64,000 bases of DNA from a bacterium (GCA_021734165.1 JAIPJL010000005.1:1-64000); one strand, 5' to 3'. Shown: positions 42,596 through 52,565, counted from the stretch's first letter. Made by a program: numbers and translations. Notes: generated by a model not told the origin, from the sequence alone.

Positions 42596-42659
42596 GTCTT
42601 TTCCTAAAGATTACAATTTCACAAACACACAAGTTAACACAATTTATCATGCTAAGTCA

Positions 42660-45113
42660 ATGTTAAGTAAGAAACATATTATAAACAAGAGATATTATTT
42701 TGTAATATTTCTCTTGTTGATAACGCATCTCTTCAGCAGTTGTGCATATTATAATTATTTCTATAATGCCAAAAAATACTACAATGATGGTGAGAAACAG
42801 CGAAAAGAAACGACAGATGACTCAGATAGAAGAAGCACGCGAGGATCATCTAATTATGACAAATGCATTGAATCTGCCGGTAGGATGTTGGAATACTATC
42901 CTGACAACCGCTGGGAGGACGACGCCTTACTTCTGTTGGCAAAAGCATATTACAGAACTGAAAATTATCGTAAAGCAATAGGTAAGATTGATGAATTGAT
43001 AGCAAAATATCCAAAATCAGAGTTTATTCAGGAGGGAAAGCTATGGAAAGGCATTTCACTTCTAAAGGTTTCACAGCCGGATTCCGGAAGACTTATTTTA
43101 TCAGAATTATCTGGAGATGATGTACCTGTTGAGATTCGAGCCCAATCATATCTTGCTCTCGGTGAGTTCTACCATGAAGATGAACGTTGGGAGGAGGCAA
43201 GGATTGAATTCAGGAAAGTGCTTGATTCAGGCGTCAAAGATGAATATCTGAAAGGAATTGCCTGGGTGATGATTGGTGAATGTCTGACAAAACTTGATAA
43301 ACCTGAAGAAGCTGTCAAATTGTATGAAGAAATACTTTGTTCTAAACCGAATCGAAGACTTAAACTGGAGGCAACGACTAAAAGAGCATTAGTGCTAATG
43401 CGTTTGAACAGGACAGAAGTGGCATTGAAATCACTTGAAGAGTTGCTCCATGATGCTGCTTATGTGAATGATTTTCCACAGATCGAAATGATTGTCGCAA
43501 GATGTTTGATAGCGCTTCGAAAATATGAAGATGCTCAAAAAAAGCTTCAGAATCTTATTGATACGGAAAGACGCGGTGAACTTGCCGCTGAGGCAAATTA
43601 TGAAATGGGTTGGCTTTTATGGGAACAATGGCATGATTTTCCGAACGCATACAAATCTTTTGTTGAGGTGAAATCTGCCGATCGCACATCACCTTTCAGT
43701 ACAGTAGCAGATTCACTTAAAAATGAGATGGAGACACTTTACGGATCCTGGCAAAAGCTTATATTTCTTGAGAATCAAATTATTATTGCAGACAGTTCGA
43801 TAAGTGGTTTAAGGGTAATGGTTGAAGCGGACACCGTATTCACTGACTCACTAAAACTTGTTACTGAGGCTGATAAGAAAAAGTCAAATCGAAGCAGAGA
43901 TACAAAACGAAAACGGAAAGATAGAAGAAAAGAAGAAGAGTTGATAAGCGACAAAGAAGAGATCGCTGAAGGTGATTCCACCGTCGCAGAAGATGAAACA
44001 GTTGTCGCAGAATTTGATTCAACATTGCTTGTTTCTCTGATTTCACAAAGACGCACCGAGCAGATTATTGCTCGTATGGAATTGGCTGGATTTCATTTTT
44101 TTCAGAGGAATGATCCGGATAGCGCTGTTTATTACTATAATATGGTTGCTAATCTTGATACTGTGAATGAGATTTGGGGGAGAGCTGTTGCCGCTTTAGC
44201 ATTTATTGCCGGGAACAGGGATGATGGTTTTAAACGAGATTCACTTTATAAACTGTTATATGAGAAGATGCCGGAAACAGACTTCAGTCGTTATGCATCA
44301 AAAGCTCTGGGGATGCAGGTTGAAACTCAAGAGACTGACAGTTTGTATCAGAGATTTATAAAAACTGAGAATTTATGGTGGAAATCAGACAATCAGGTTG
44401 AAGCGAGAGATGAATATCTTAGAATTGCAGAGATTGCTGATTCCGCCAGCGACATCCGTGCTAAAGCGTTGCTTGCCGCTGCATATTTATCCCGCAAGGT
44501 TATTAAGGACGATTCGCTTGCGTTAGCGCTTTATACTACCATTGCTGAAGAATACAAAGACACTGAAGCCGGTAGATTGGCAGCACGCAGAATCGATAAG
44601 AATCGTATCAAGCAAAATCAGGACGAGGTAGTTAAAGGAAATGAGCAGATGGAAATTGATGGCACTGAATCCAATCTTACTGGTGTGGGCGATTTTAGAA
44701 GAGATTTTACAATGGATGATGGAATAGAAGATGACAGAATTTATGAGCCGGACGAGGTTGATGAACTACCAAGATTGCTAACCAATTCAAGAAAACTGCA
44801 AGGCTATATTTCACAGTACTATCCTGAGGAAATCAGTGGCGAGAATATCACGAGTAGGGTGGAGATTAATTTTATTGTACAGCCTTCTTCGGAAATAAGC
44901 GAGGTAGAAATTGCATTTATTGATAGACCGGGGCAGGGTTTTGAGGATGCTGCTTTAGAGGTTATGAAGCATCTGAAATACACTGCTGGGAAAAGAATGG
45001 GTAAGAAGGTTCGTATTCGCATGAAACAAGTGTTGATTTTTGAGGAGGAGGAAGAAGGAGCTGGCGAGATCGATAAGTTCGATAAACCGGAAATGTGGAA
45101 AAATGGTAAATAA
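42660..45113 (+). CDS. TPR-repeat lipoprotein with C-terminal TonB-like domain
   Basis: Lipobox-like LITHLFSSCAYYNYFYNAKKYY; multiple TPRs; C-term VEINFIVQPSSEISEVEIAFIDRPGQGFEDAALEVMKHLKYTAGKRMGKKVRIRMKQVLIF. Confidence 0.82.
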   Translation: MLSKKHIINKRYYFVIFLLLITHLFSSCAYYNYFYNAKKYYNDGEKQRKETTDDSDRRSTRGSSNYDKCIESAGRMLEYYPDNRWEDDALLLLAKAYYRTENYRKAIGKIDELIAKYPKSEFIQEGKLWKGISLLKVSQPDSGRLILSELSGDDVPVEIRAQSYLALGEFYHEDERWEEARIEFRKVLDSGVKDEYLKGIAWVMIGECLTKLDKPEEAVKLYEEILCSKPNRRLKLEATTKRALVLMRLNRTEVALKSLEELLHDAAYVNDFPQIEMIVARCLIALRKYEDAQKKLQNLIDTERRGELAAEANYEMGWLLWEQWHDFPNAYKSFVEVKSADRTSPFSTVADSLKNEMETLYGSWQKLIFLENQIIIADSSISGLRVMVEADTVFTDSLKLVTEADKKKSNRSRDTKRKRKDRRKEEELISDKEEIAEGDSTVAEDETVVAEFDSTLLVSLISQRRTEQIIARMELAGFHFFQRNDPDSAVYYYNMVANLDTVNEIWGRAVAALAFIAGNRDDGFKRDSLYKLLYEKMPETDFSRYASKALGMQVETQETDSLYQRFIKTENLWWKSDNQVEARDEYLRIAEIADSASDIRAKALLAAAYLSRKVIKDDSLALALYTTIAEEYKDTEAGRLAARRIDKNRIKQNQDEVVKGNEQMEIDGTESNLTGVGDFRRDFTMDDGIEDDRIYEPDEVDELPRLLTNSRKLQGYISQYYPEEISGENITSRVEINFIVQPSSEISEVEIAFIDRPGQGFEDAALEVMKHLKYTAGKRMGKKVRIRMKQVLIFEEEEEGAGEIDKFDKPEMWKNGK

Positions 45114-45912
45114 GATTAAAATGTCAATAATAGAAAAAGGAATAATAACCGACATTAAACAAATATCCGGAGATATATGGGATATGACGGTTGCAGCTTC
45201 ACAAATCGCTAGAAACTCAAAACCCGGTCAGTTTGTTCATGTAAAGGTTAACAATGGCTTCAAACCTTTCTTAAGAAGACCTTTAAGCATTGGTCCTGTC
45301 AACGGTGATACTCTTAGGCTGATCTTTCTGGTTAAAGGTGGAGGAACACAGATTCTGGCTAAGAAAAATGTTGGTGAAGAGATTGATATGATAGGACCAC
45401 TTGGCAGCGCTTTTAGAATGCCGAAAAAGGATGAATTCCCGATATTTATGGCTGGTGGAATTGGCATAGTTCCACTTCTTTTTCTTGATGATTGTTTGAC
45501 AAACGATATACAACGATTGTTTCTATTAGGGCTTCGATCCAGATCATTTTCTACTGTATCCGACGATGAGCTTAATAAACGCAGTATATATGTATCCAGT
45601 GATGATGGCAGCATTGGTTTTAAAGGAAACGTAATTGAGCTTCTTACCGAACAACTTGATAATAATAAACTCATTAACCCTATTATTTACAGTTGTGGTC
45701 CGGGAATTATGTTAGCCAAGTTAAAGGAGTTTTGCGAGATGCGTCAAATTCCTGCTTATGTGTCGCTTGAGGTTCCAATGGGGTGTGGTGTAGGCGCTTG
45801 CCAGAGCTGCGCTGTTCCGAAAGCTGATGGGGATGGTTATTACTTGGTTTGCCAGGATGGACCTGTTTTCGATGCTTCACTGGTTAATTTGAATCATGGG
45901 GAATTACCATGA
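45103..45912 (+). CDS. pyrK: Dihydroorotate dehydrogenase electron transfer subunit
   Basis: PGQFVHVKVNNGFKPFLRRPLSIG; PMGCGVGACQSCAVP iron-sulfur motif. Confidence 0.93.
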   Translation: MVNKIKMSIIEKGIITDIKQISGDIWDMTVAASQIARNSKPGQFVHVKVNNGFKPFLRRPLSIGPVNGDTLRLIFLVKGGGTQILAKKNVGEEIDMIGPLGSAFRMPKKDEFPIFMAGGIGIVPLLFLDDCLTNDIQRLFLLGLRSRSFSTVSDDELNKRSIYVSSDDGSIGFKGNVIELLTEQLDNNKLINPIIYSCGPGIMLAKLKEFCEMRQIPAYVSLEVPMGCGVGACQSCAVPKADGDGYYLVCQDGPVFDASLVNLNHGELP

Positions 45913-46826
45913 TAGTAAACGCAAACGTCAGGATGGGGGATATCGAGCTTAGAACACCACTTTTAACCGGATCCGGCACTTTTGGCTATGGCAGCGAATT
46001 TGAGGATTTGACGGATTATTCAGCGCTTGGTGGTATTGTCACCAAGTCTCTGTCTTTTGAGCCGAGAGCCGGGAATCCACCACCGCGAATATGTGAAACA
46101 TCTTCAGGTGGTATAATCAATTCAATTGGACTGGCGAATGTGGGCATTGAAGAGTTTTTAGGTAGTAAAGTCAATGAACTTCCACTTGATAAAACTGAGG
46201 TATTCCTAAGTGTTGTAGGTGATTCTGTTGAAGATTTTACGAAGGTTGTTGAGAGATTAGAAGACGTAGAAAGAATCGCTGGTTATGAACTGAATGTCTC
46301 ATGTCCAAATGTTAAACGAGGTGGTTTAAGCCTAGGAGGAGACAGGGAGGCAGTAACTGCAATTGTCAGAGAAGTAAGGGCTTTAACGAAGCGTTTTATA
46401 TCGGTTAAGTTGACTCCGCATTATACATTGATTGCTCCCGTTGCGCAGGCGGCAGTTGATGCCGGAGCTGATGCTTTGACGCTGATAAACACTTTGGTTG
46501 GTATGGAGATTAATGCTGAAACACGCAAACCGCTGTTGGGGAATATCACAGGTGGCTACAGCGGACCTCCGTTGAAACCTGTCGCCCTGGCAAAGGTCTG
46601 GCAGGCAGCTCAGGTGGTCGATGTGCCGATTTGGGCATCAGGCGGTATCGTAAACGGTATTGATGCAATTGAGTTTCTGCTTACGGGCGCTACTGCATTA
46701 CAGGTTGGTTCCGTTCTATTTGCTGATCCTAAGGCACCGACTCGCATATTAAATGAGATGATTCAGTATTGTGAACGGCATAACGTTGATAGTTTCACAG
46801 ACCTGATCGGAGGACTAAGAACTTGA
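45909..46826 (+). CDS. pyrD: Dihydroorotate dehydrogenase, catalytic subunit (class 1B)
   Basis: TPLLTGSGTFGYGSEF, ELNVSCPNVKRGG, IWASGGIVNGIDAIEFLLTGATALQVG. Confidence 0.95.
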   Translation: MIVNANVRMGDIELRTPLLTGSGTFGYGSEFEDLTDYSALGGIVTKSLSFEPRAGNPPPRICETSSGGIINSIGLANVGIEEFLGSKVNELPLDKTEVFLSVVGDSVEDFTKVVERLEDVERIAGYELNVSCPNVKRGGLSLGGDREAVTAIVREVRALTKRFISVKLTPHYTLIAPVAQAAVDAGADALTLINTLVGMEINAETRKPLLGNITGGYSGPPLKPVALAKVWQAAQVVDVPIWASGGIVNGIDAIEFLLTGATALQVGSVLFADPKAPTRILNEMIQYCERHNVDSFTDLIGGLRT

Positions 46827-47284
46827 ACTATTACATTAAGTATGTCGTGTATCTTATTATTACTGCATTAATAACATTTACATTTCAATCCTGTACTCCA
46901 GCTCCGCGCTTTCGAGATAAACCTGTAAAAAGAGGACATTATAAAAAGCCATCGAAATCTCCTAAGCAGTTCAAAGTTGGACAGATTCTAACCGGTGAAG
47001 CTTCTTGGTACGGACCAAAATTCAACGGTAGAAAAACTGCAAACGGCGAAGTATTTGATATGAATGGCAAGACTGCTGCACATAAAGAATTACCCTTCGA
47101 TACTTGGGTCGAAGTTACAAATCTCGCTAATGGCAAGAAAGTGAATGTACGAATCAATGACAGAGGTCCTTTTGTAAAGAAACGGATCCTCGATTTATCG
47201 AAGGGAGCAGCCGTGGAAATCGGTCTGGATAAAATGGGTGTGACCAAGGTTGAAATACGAATAATATCGCTGGGAGATAAATGA
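46823..47284 (+). CDS. rlpA: RlpA-like double-psi β-barrel lipoprotein
   Basis: GEASWYGPKFNGRKTANGEVFDMNGKTAAHKELPFDTWVEVTNLANGKKVNVRINDRGPF; Cys lipobox QSCTP. Confidence 0.93.
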   Translation: MNYYIKYVVYLIITALITFTFQSCTPAPRFRDKPVKRGHYKKPSKSPKQFKVGQILTGEASWYGPKFNGRKTANGEVFDMNGKTAAHKELPFDTWVEVTNLANGKKVNVRINDRGPFVKKRILDLSKGAAVEIGLDKMGVTKVEIRIISLGDK

Positions 47285-48117
47285 AAAAGGGTGGATTAGG
47301 TTCCAGATTGCTTGTTGCTGCATGGGGGATACCGCTGCTGCTGGGATTAACCTGGCTGGGAGGATGGTGGACTGCGCTGTTGATTGGCTGTATTTCAACA
47401 ATGGCTTTGATTGAGTATTATTCGATGCAGAAGGAGTTAGGCAGGGCACCAACAAAATGGATTGGGATAATTACAGGACTGGCAATAATTTTTGTCTGGA
47501 AAATCGATATTACGAAGTTTGATATTATATATTTCCATTGGGTATTGATAGTGGCTTGTCTGATCTTAATGGTTTTTATGATGATGCGTGGAAGAAGTCA
47601 TCTTGATTTCTCATCAACATTAAGCGGTTTGATTTATATCCCTTTACTGGCAGGCAGTTTCATCGCTGTCAGGGACTGGAATACAGGTTCAATTGAGAAC
47701 GAGGGCAGGTGGCTGGCGTATGGAATTTGGGGAGCGATTTGGATTTGTGATACCGCAGCTTATTTTGGTGGTAAAGCGCTGGGAAAGCATAAGCTAGCTC
47801 CTACCATCAGTCCCAATAAAACTGTCGAGGGTTTTCTTTTTGGATTTGCAGGATCCGTTATATTCAGCCTTGCCTGGTGGAAGGTAGGTTTGATAGAGTT
47901 GGATGTCAGCATAATACTGGCAATTGCTGCAGGATTGTTCGGACAGGTGGGAGATCTTGCCGAATCCGCGTTGAAGCGAGAAGCAAAGGTTAAAGATTCG
48001 AGCGCGCTGTTGCCCGGGCATGGCGGTATTCTTGATCGCTTTGACAGTCTGCTGTTTACAGCGCCGGTGGTGGCTATGTACCTGGTTGTAAGGCCTGAAG
48101 TTTTGTATTATTTGTAG
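47281..48117 (+). CDS. cdsA: Phosphatidate cytidylyltransferase
   Basis: CDTAAYFGGKALGKHKLAPTISPNKTVEG…KDSSALLPGHGGILDRFDSLLFTAP. Confidence 0.95.
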   Translation: MKKGGLGSRLLVAAWGIPLLLGLTWLGGWWTALLIGCISTMALIEYYSMQKELGRAPTKWIGIITGLAIIFVWKIDITKFDIIYFHWVLIVACLILMVFMMMRGRSHLDFSSTLSGLIYIPLLAGSFIAVRDWNTGSIENEGRWLAYGIWGAIWICDTAAYFGGKALGKHKLAPTISPNKTVEGFLFGFAGSVIFSLAWWKVGLIELDVSIILAIAAGLFGQVGDLAESALKREAKVKDSSALLPGHGGILDRFDSLLFTAPVVAMYLVVRPEVLYYL

Positions 48118-48122
48118 AGTGA

Positions 48123-48157
48123 AGCGTGTCTTACAGCCTGAAGGCTGAACTCTGAAC
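48123..48157. repeat. Dispersed repeat AGCGTG…ACAGCCTGAAGGCTG…ACTCTGAAC
   Basis: Recurs inverted at ~58026-58062. Confidence 0.65.
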
Positions 48158-48171
48158 TTTTGAGCTGGAGT

Positions 48172-48189
48172 AACGAAGCTTGCTTCGTT
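48172..48189. repeat. Hairpin AACGAAGC-TT-GCTTCGTT
   Basis: 8-bp perfect stem between cdsA and transketolase. Confidence 0.6.
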
Positions 48190-48233
48190 GATTTTCGATA
48201 AAACAACAATTCAAAATAAATAAAGCAAAAACA

Positions 48234-49055
48234 ATGTTTAAAATTCCAATCGAGGAACTTACAAAGAAAGCCTATAATATCCGTAAGAACCTGATCGAGC
48301 TGATGTATCGCTCAGGATCAGGGCATCTGGATACTTCGCTAAGTCTGGTGGAGATATGGATTTCTACTGTATATTCCGATTTTTTCAAGTTTGATCCAAA
48401 TAACGGAGCTTGGGAGGAAAGAGACCGTATTTTCCTCTCCGAAGGACATGCCTGCCCGCTTCAGTACTGCGTTAATGCAGAGCTTGGTTATTATCCGATT
48501 GATGACCTGTTTAACACGTTCAGACAACCGGAAAGCCCGTTCCAGGGTCACACCAAGCGCAGTTTGAAACATGGCTTCGAGAATTCCAACGGAAGTCTCA
48601 GCATCGGTTTATGGCATGCTTATGGTCATGCGCTGGCAACGGATCGCTATGTGTTCTGCGTTGCCGGTGATGGTGAATTCCAGGAGCCTTCCAGCCAGAG
48701 TCTGCTGTTTGCTCCGTTCAACATGAAACCGGCGCCTAATTTTACTCTGCTGTTGAACTACAACCGACTCGCCCAGGATAATATGGTCGATCTGGGTCCG
48801 ATTGCCGATGTGGCTGCGTTGTATAACTGGCAGGTGTTACAGGTTGACGGGCACAGTTTCCAGGCGCTCGGTGAGGCTTTCCAGCAGGCAATTAAAGACA
48901 CGGAACGTCCTTCCTTTATCGTTTGTAATACTACCAAAGGCAAGGGCGGGGCTATTGAATTTGCCGGGAAGCTCGGTCATCATGGTGTTCCTCCTAAGGG
49001 TGAAGAGGAATACAAAGCATATCTTGCGGGTCTTGAAGCAGGGAGGCAGAAATAA
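48234..49055 (+). CDS. Transketolase, N-terminal subunit
   Basis: GSGHLDTSLSLVEIWISTVY, GHALATDRYVFCVAGDGEFQEPSSQ (TPP-binding). Confidence 0.9.
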   Translation: MFKIPIEELTKKAYNIRKNLIELMYRSGSGHLDTSLSLVEIWISTVYSDFFKFDPNNGAWEERDRIFLSEGHACPLQYCVNAELGYYPIDDLFNTFRQPESPFQGHTKRSLKHGFENSNGSLSIGLWHAYGHALATDRYVFCVAGDGEFQEPSSQSLLFAPFNMKPAPNFTLLLNYNRLAQDNMVDLGPIADVAALYNWQVLQVDGHSFQALGEAFQQAIKDTERPSFIVCNTTKGKGGAIEFAGKLGHHGVPPKGEEEYKAYLAGLEAGRQK

Positions 49056-49057
49056 TT

Positions 49058-49990
49058 ATGGAAACTTACGGAAACGAATCACTGCGCGAGGCTTTTGGAA
49101 AAGCTTTAATTGATGCCGGTAAAATCTGGAATAACCTTGTTGTACTCGACGCCGGTACGAAGAATTCCACCTACAGTCAGAAATTTCAGGAAGTATTCCC
49201 TGACAGGTTTTACACGCCCGGTATTAACGAACCCGGAATGGTCGGAGCAGCAACCGGAATGGCTATGGCTGGCAAGCGGGTAGTTGCCTGTGATATGTCG
49301 GTATTTTTGCATCATGCCTACGCTCAGATAAGAGCTGCCGCGAGGCAGGGAAGTGACATGCACATGATTATAGCAGCCACTCATACAGGCGTAGCCGTTG
49401 GTCCTGATGGTGGATCTGCCCATGATCTGACAGATCTGGCGAGGATGAGATTAGTAGCTGGGTTTAATGTCATTACTCCGTGGGATGGTCGTCAGATAAG
49501 AAGCGTTCTTCAGGTAATACTTGAAGAGAAGGGACTGTACTATGTCAGGCTCAACCGCCCTAAAGTACCCCTGTTTTTACCCGAACCGGCTCCCTTTGAA
49601 CTCGGAAAAGCATACAAACTTTCTGAGGGCGAACGGGTCACTATTATCGCCGTCGGTGACAAGGTCTATAACGCACTTATCGCGTCGGAGGAATTGGGTA
49701 AAGGTTTCGCTGATGTGATTGGAGTATCCACTCTTGAGCCGTTAGATTCAGACACTATTATTGCTTCAGCGAAAAAGACCGGTAAAGTAATAACTGTAGA
49801 AGATCACTTATACATTGGTGGTTTATTTGAAGCAGTGGCTGGAGTGTTAGTGCAGCATCATCCAACACCGATGCGTCGCATTGCCCTTGACAGGATTTTC
49901 ACCACATCCGGTGATCCTGATGAACTGGCTGAGATTTACGGTGTGAACACAGCAGCGATTGTCAGGATGTGTAAGGAGTTTGTGGGATAG
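49058..49990 (+). CDS. Transketolase, C-terminal subunit
   Basis: GNESLREAFGKALIDAGK…GINEPGMVGAATGMAMAGKRVVACDMSVF. Confidence 0.9.
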   Translation: METYGNESLREAFGKALIDAGKIWNNLVVLDAGTKNSTYSQKFQEVFPDRFYTPGINEPGMVGAATGMAMAGKRVVACDMSVFLHHAYAQIRAAARQGSDMHMIIAATHTGVAVGPDGGSAHDLTDLARMRLVAGFNVITPWDGRQIRSVLQVILEEKGLYYVRLNRPKVPLFLPEPAPFELGKAYKLSEGERVTIIAVGDKVYNALIASEELGKGFADVIGVSTLEPLDSDTIIASAKKTGKVITVEDHLYIGGLFEAVAGVLVQHHPTPMRRIALDRIFTTSGDPDELAEIYGVNTAAIVRMCKEFVG

Positions 49991-50012
49991 GATATAAAGA
50001 ATGTGATAGTCA

Positions 50013-50071
50013 CGTAGGGGCCGATTTATCGAGCCCATTGGAAGATGGGGCTCAGCAAGCTGGCCCCTACG
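50013..50071. repeat. 59-bp palindromic element with perfect 10-bp ends
   Basis: CGTAGGGGCC…GGCCCCTACG with internal GAGCCCAT/ATGGGGCTC. Confidence 0.75.
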
Positions 50072-50091
50072 CGTAAGGTTATTTAGAGTGC

Positions 50092-50113
50092 TGTCAGGCA
50101 TCCTCGCCTGACA
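50092..50113. repeat. Short perfect hairpin TGTCAGGC-ATCCTC-GCCTGACA
   Basis: 8-bp perfect stem. Confidence 0.7.
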
Positions 50114-50147
50114 CGTTAGTCCTTTAAAATATCGTGAAAAGGCGACC

Positions 50148-51125
50148 ATGCCCAACCTACTTGAAGTAAGAGACCTGTGTACGTATTTTCACTCCGACGA
50201 CGGCGTTGCCAAAGCCGTTGACGGGGTGTCGTTCAACGTTGAAGCCGGAAAGACGCTCGGAATTGTCGGTGAGTCCGGCTGCGGGAAGACCGTGAGCTGC
50301 CTCAGCGTTTTGCGGTTGATACAGATTCCACCGGGTGAGATCGCAAGCGGTGAAGTCATTTTCAACGGCGTCGATCTGCTGAAGCTGCCAGAAAGCGAAA
50401 TGCGTCACATCCGCGGTAACGATATAGCCATGATCTTCCAGGAACCGATGACGTCGCTCAATCCGGTGTTTACCTGCGGAGATCAGGTGGTCGAAGCCGT
50501 CATGCTTCACCAGGATGCATCCTCAGATGACGCCCGTGAAAAGGCGCTTGAGATGTTCAAACTGGTTGGCATTCCCGATCCTGAGCGGCGGCTTGACGAG
50601 TACCCGCATCAGCTCTCTGGAGGACTCCGGCAGCGGGTGATGATTGCAATGGCTTTGTCATGTCATCCCAAGCTGCTGATCTGCGACGAACCGACGACCG
50701 CGCTGGACGTCACCATACAGGCGCAGATACTGGAGTTGCTGAAAGACCTACAGAAGCGACTTGGCATGGCGATTATCATGATCACGCATGACCTGGGTGT
50801 GGTGGCTGAAACCTGCGACAGGGTGGTGGTTATGTACGCCGGCAAGGTCGCTGAAACGGGTGACGCAAGCTCGATCTTCCACCGACCGCAGCATCCGTAT
50901 TCGATTGGACTGCAGCACGCCATTCCCAAGATGGGCGTCCGCAAAGAGAAACTGCATCAGATCGAAGGCGTCGTTCCCAATCCGCTTGACTTTCCACCCG
51001 GCTGCAAGTTCCATCCCCGCTGCCCGATTGCGGACGACAGATGCAAGACTGAAGAACCTGTCCTTAAAGGACACAGCGGAGGGAATCAGGTTGCCTGCTG
51101 GAAGGCGGGAGAGTTTAAGCTTTAG
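50148..51125 (+). CDS. Oligopeptide/dipeptide-type ABC transporter ATP-binding protein (OppD/DppD-like)
   Basis: [50 protein letters not shown]-terminal oligo-HPY Cys motif [17 protein letters not shown]. Confidence 0.94.
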   Translation: MPNLLEVRDLCTYFHSDDGVAKAVDGVSFNVEAGKTLGIVGESGCGKTVSCLSVLRLIQIPPGEIASGEVIFNGVDLLKLPESEMRHIRGNDIAMIFQEPMTSLNPVFTCGDQVVEAVMLHQDASSDDAREKALEMFKLVGIPDPERRLDEYPHQLSGGLRQRVMIAMALSCHPKLLICDEPTTALDVTIQAQILELLKDLQKRLGMAIIMITHDLGVVAETCDRVVVMYAGKVAETGDASSIFHRPQHPYSIGLQHAIPKMGVRKEKLHQIEGVVPNPLDFPPGCKFHPRCPIADDRCKTEEPVLKGHSGGNQVACWKAGEFKL

Positions 51126-51178
51126 GGAATTTTGAATTTTGGATTTTGGATGATGAGCAGTACTAACAGTAGGGGTGG

Positions 51179-51198
51179 GGCAGACATTCTTGTCTGCC
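51179..51198. repeat. Short perfect hairpin GGCAGACA-TTCT-TGTCTGCC
   Basis: 8-bp perfect stem. Confidence 0.7.
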
Positions 51199-51223
51199 GA
51201 ATATCAATGCCCGCGTAGTCAAT

Positions 51224-51295
51224 GTAGCCCGGATTTCCCAAATCCGGGGATCCAGATTTCTTTAATAATCCCGGCTTGCCTTCAAGCCGGGCTAC
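51224..51295 (-). repeat. MITE-like repeat, copy 1
   Basis: GTAGCCCGG…CCGGGCTAC ends with two internal hairpins. Confidence 0.8.
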
Positions 51296-51313
51296 GAAAC
51301 TAAGGAGGACGAA

Positions 51314-52534
51314 ATGACGGAAGAACTAAAAAATCCTATCACTATCGTTGCAAATAGGGAAATTGCGGAAAATAGCGATGTTCTAGGTCTACTATCGTTA
51401 ATCCGACCAGAATGGCAAGCGAAGAATCTCATCCAGCGAGTAATCAACCTACTTCCGGTTGATCCTAGTAGTGCGTGTCAACGCTTATTTAATGCAGCGA
51501 TTCACGATCTGAAGAAGAAGATACTCGTTGCAGGAATTGACATTGCTAAGGAAGCGGCGGAAGCAAACAGACTACCACAAGTCAACAGAGCAGAAGATAT
51601 CGATGATTATAACGTATCTAAAACAATCGATTTGGCCTACTATATGGGACTCTTGACAAGGCCTGAATGGCGTAGAATCACTAGAGTATATGACATCAGA
51701 CGTGACCTTGAACACGAAGACGATGAGTATGAGGCAACTATCGAAGACTGTTTCTATATCTTTAAGACATCTATAGAATCTGTGTTGGCTAAAGACCCGG
51801 TTGAAGTATTGAGGCTTCTTGACATAAAGGAAATAGTTGAACAGTCGACTGCAATAACTCTTGATCAAACCCTTAGAGACGAGTACGCTGTCGCTCGAAC
51901 TGTACGGCAAGTTGAAATTTACAAGTTTCTTATTTCAACAGCAATTGACAGCAAGCAGCCAGATATTGTACGACAGAACTGTTATATAGCGTTGGGCATC
52001 CTGAGTCCCCTGACTAAAGACAACGTGAAGATCGAGGTTTCTCAAGTATACTCAGACAAAGTCAAAAGAAAGGGTTTAGACACCTTTACAGCGCGTGTTG
52101 CGAATACGGCTGGCATTCTTCCTTACTTTAAAAAGAGCGTTCTCAAGACATACTATTCCAACTTTCTTGCTTATATGAAGAAAGTAGGCTATGATTTCCG
52201 CTCCCATGCTAAACATGGGGAATTGTTACGAGATTTTAAAGAGTTTGGGGGACTGGATCATTGTCCAAACGATATCATCCCTGACATCGTCGAGTGGCTT
52301 GCATTATGCTACATCGGTGAAAAGAGCTTTGGGCAGTACTCATCGATCCGAAAAGTGTTTTGCTCCAACACAGGAGCACCCCTTGCTAAGGAAATACTTA
52401 TGGAGTCGAAGTCCCGTATTGGTCCTGTCTTGCAGCATGTAATTAATTCCAGCAAGATCATTAAAGCTGAATGTAAGTGGCAATATTGTGCCAGACGAGC
52501 ACAGGATTTACTTGACAATTGCACCGCGGCTTGA
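51314..52534 (+). CDS. Uncharacterised 406-aa protein with HEPN-like RX4H motif
   Basis: RBS aaggagg; helical composition; RITRVYDIRRDLEHEDDEYEATIEDCFYIFKTSIESVL. Confidence 0.6.
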   Translation: MTEELKNPITIVANREIAENSDVLGLLSLIRPEWQAKNLIQRVINLLPVDPSSACQRLFNAAIHDLKKKILVAGIDIAKEAAEANRLPQVNRAEDIDDYNVSKTIDLAYYMGLLTRPEWRRITRVYDIRRDLEHEDDEYEATIEDCFYIFKTSIESVLAKDPVEVLRLLDIKEIVEQSTAITLDQTLRDEYAVARTVRQVEIYKFLISTAIDSKQPDIVRQNCYIALGILSPLTKDNVKIEVSQVYSDKVKRKGLDTFTARVANTAGILPYFKKSVLKTYYSNFLAYMKKVGYDFRSHAKHGELLRDFKEFGGLDHCPNDIIPDIVEWLALCYIGEKSFGQYSSIRKVFCSNTGAPLAKEILMESKSRIGPVLQHVINSSKIIKAECKWQYCARRAQDLLDNCTAA

Positions 52535-52565
52535 GCCACAATCCAATAATATAGTGTTTAGTATC

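Noticed and set aside
43775-44056. Ser-rich antisense ORF in the TPR lipoprotein gene
   Set aside because: Low-complexity complement of the Lys/Glu linker
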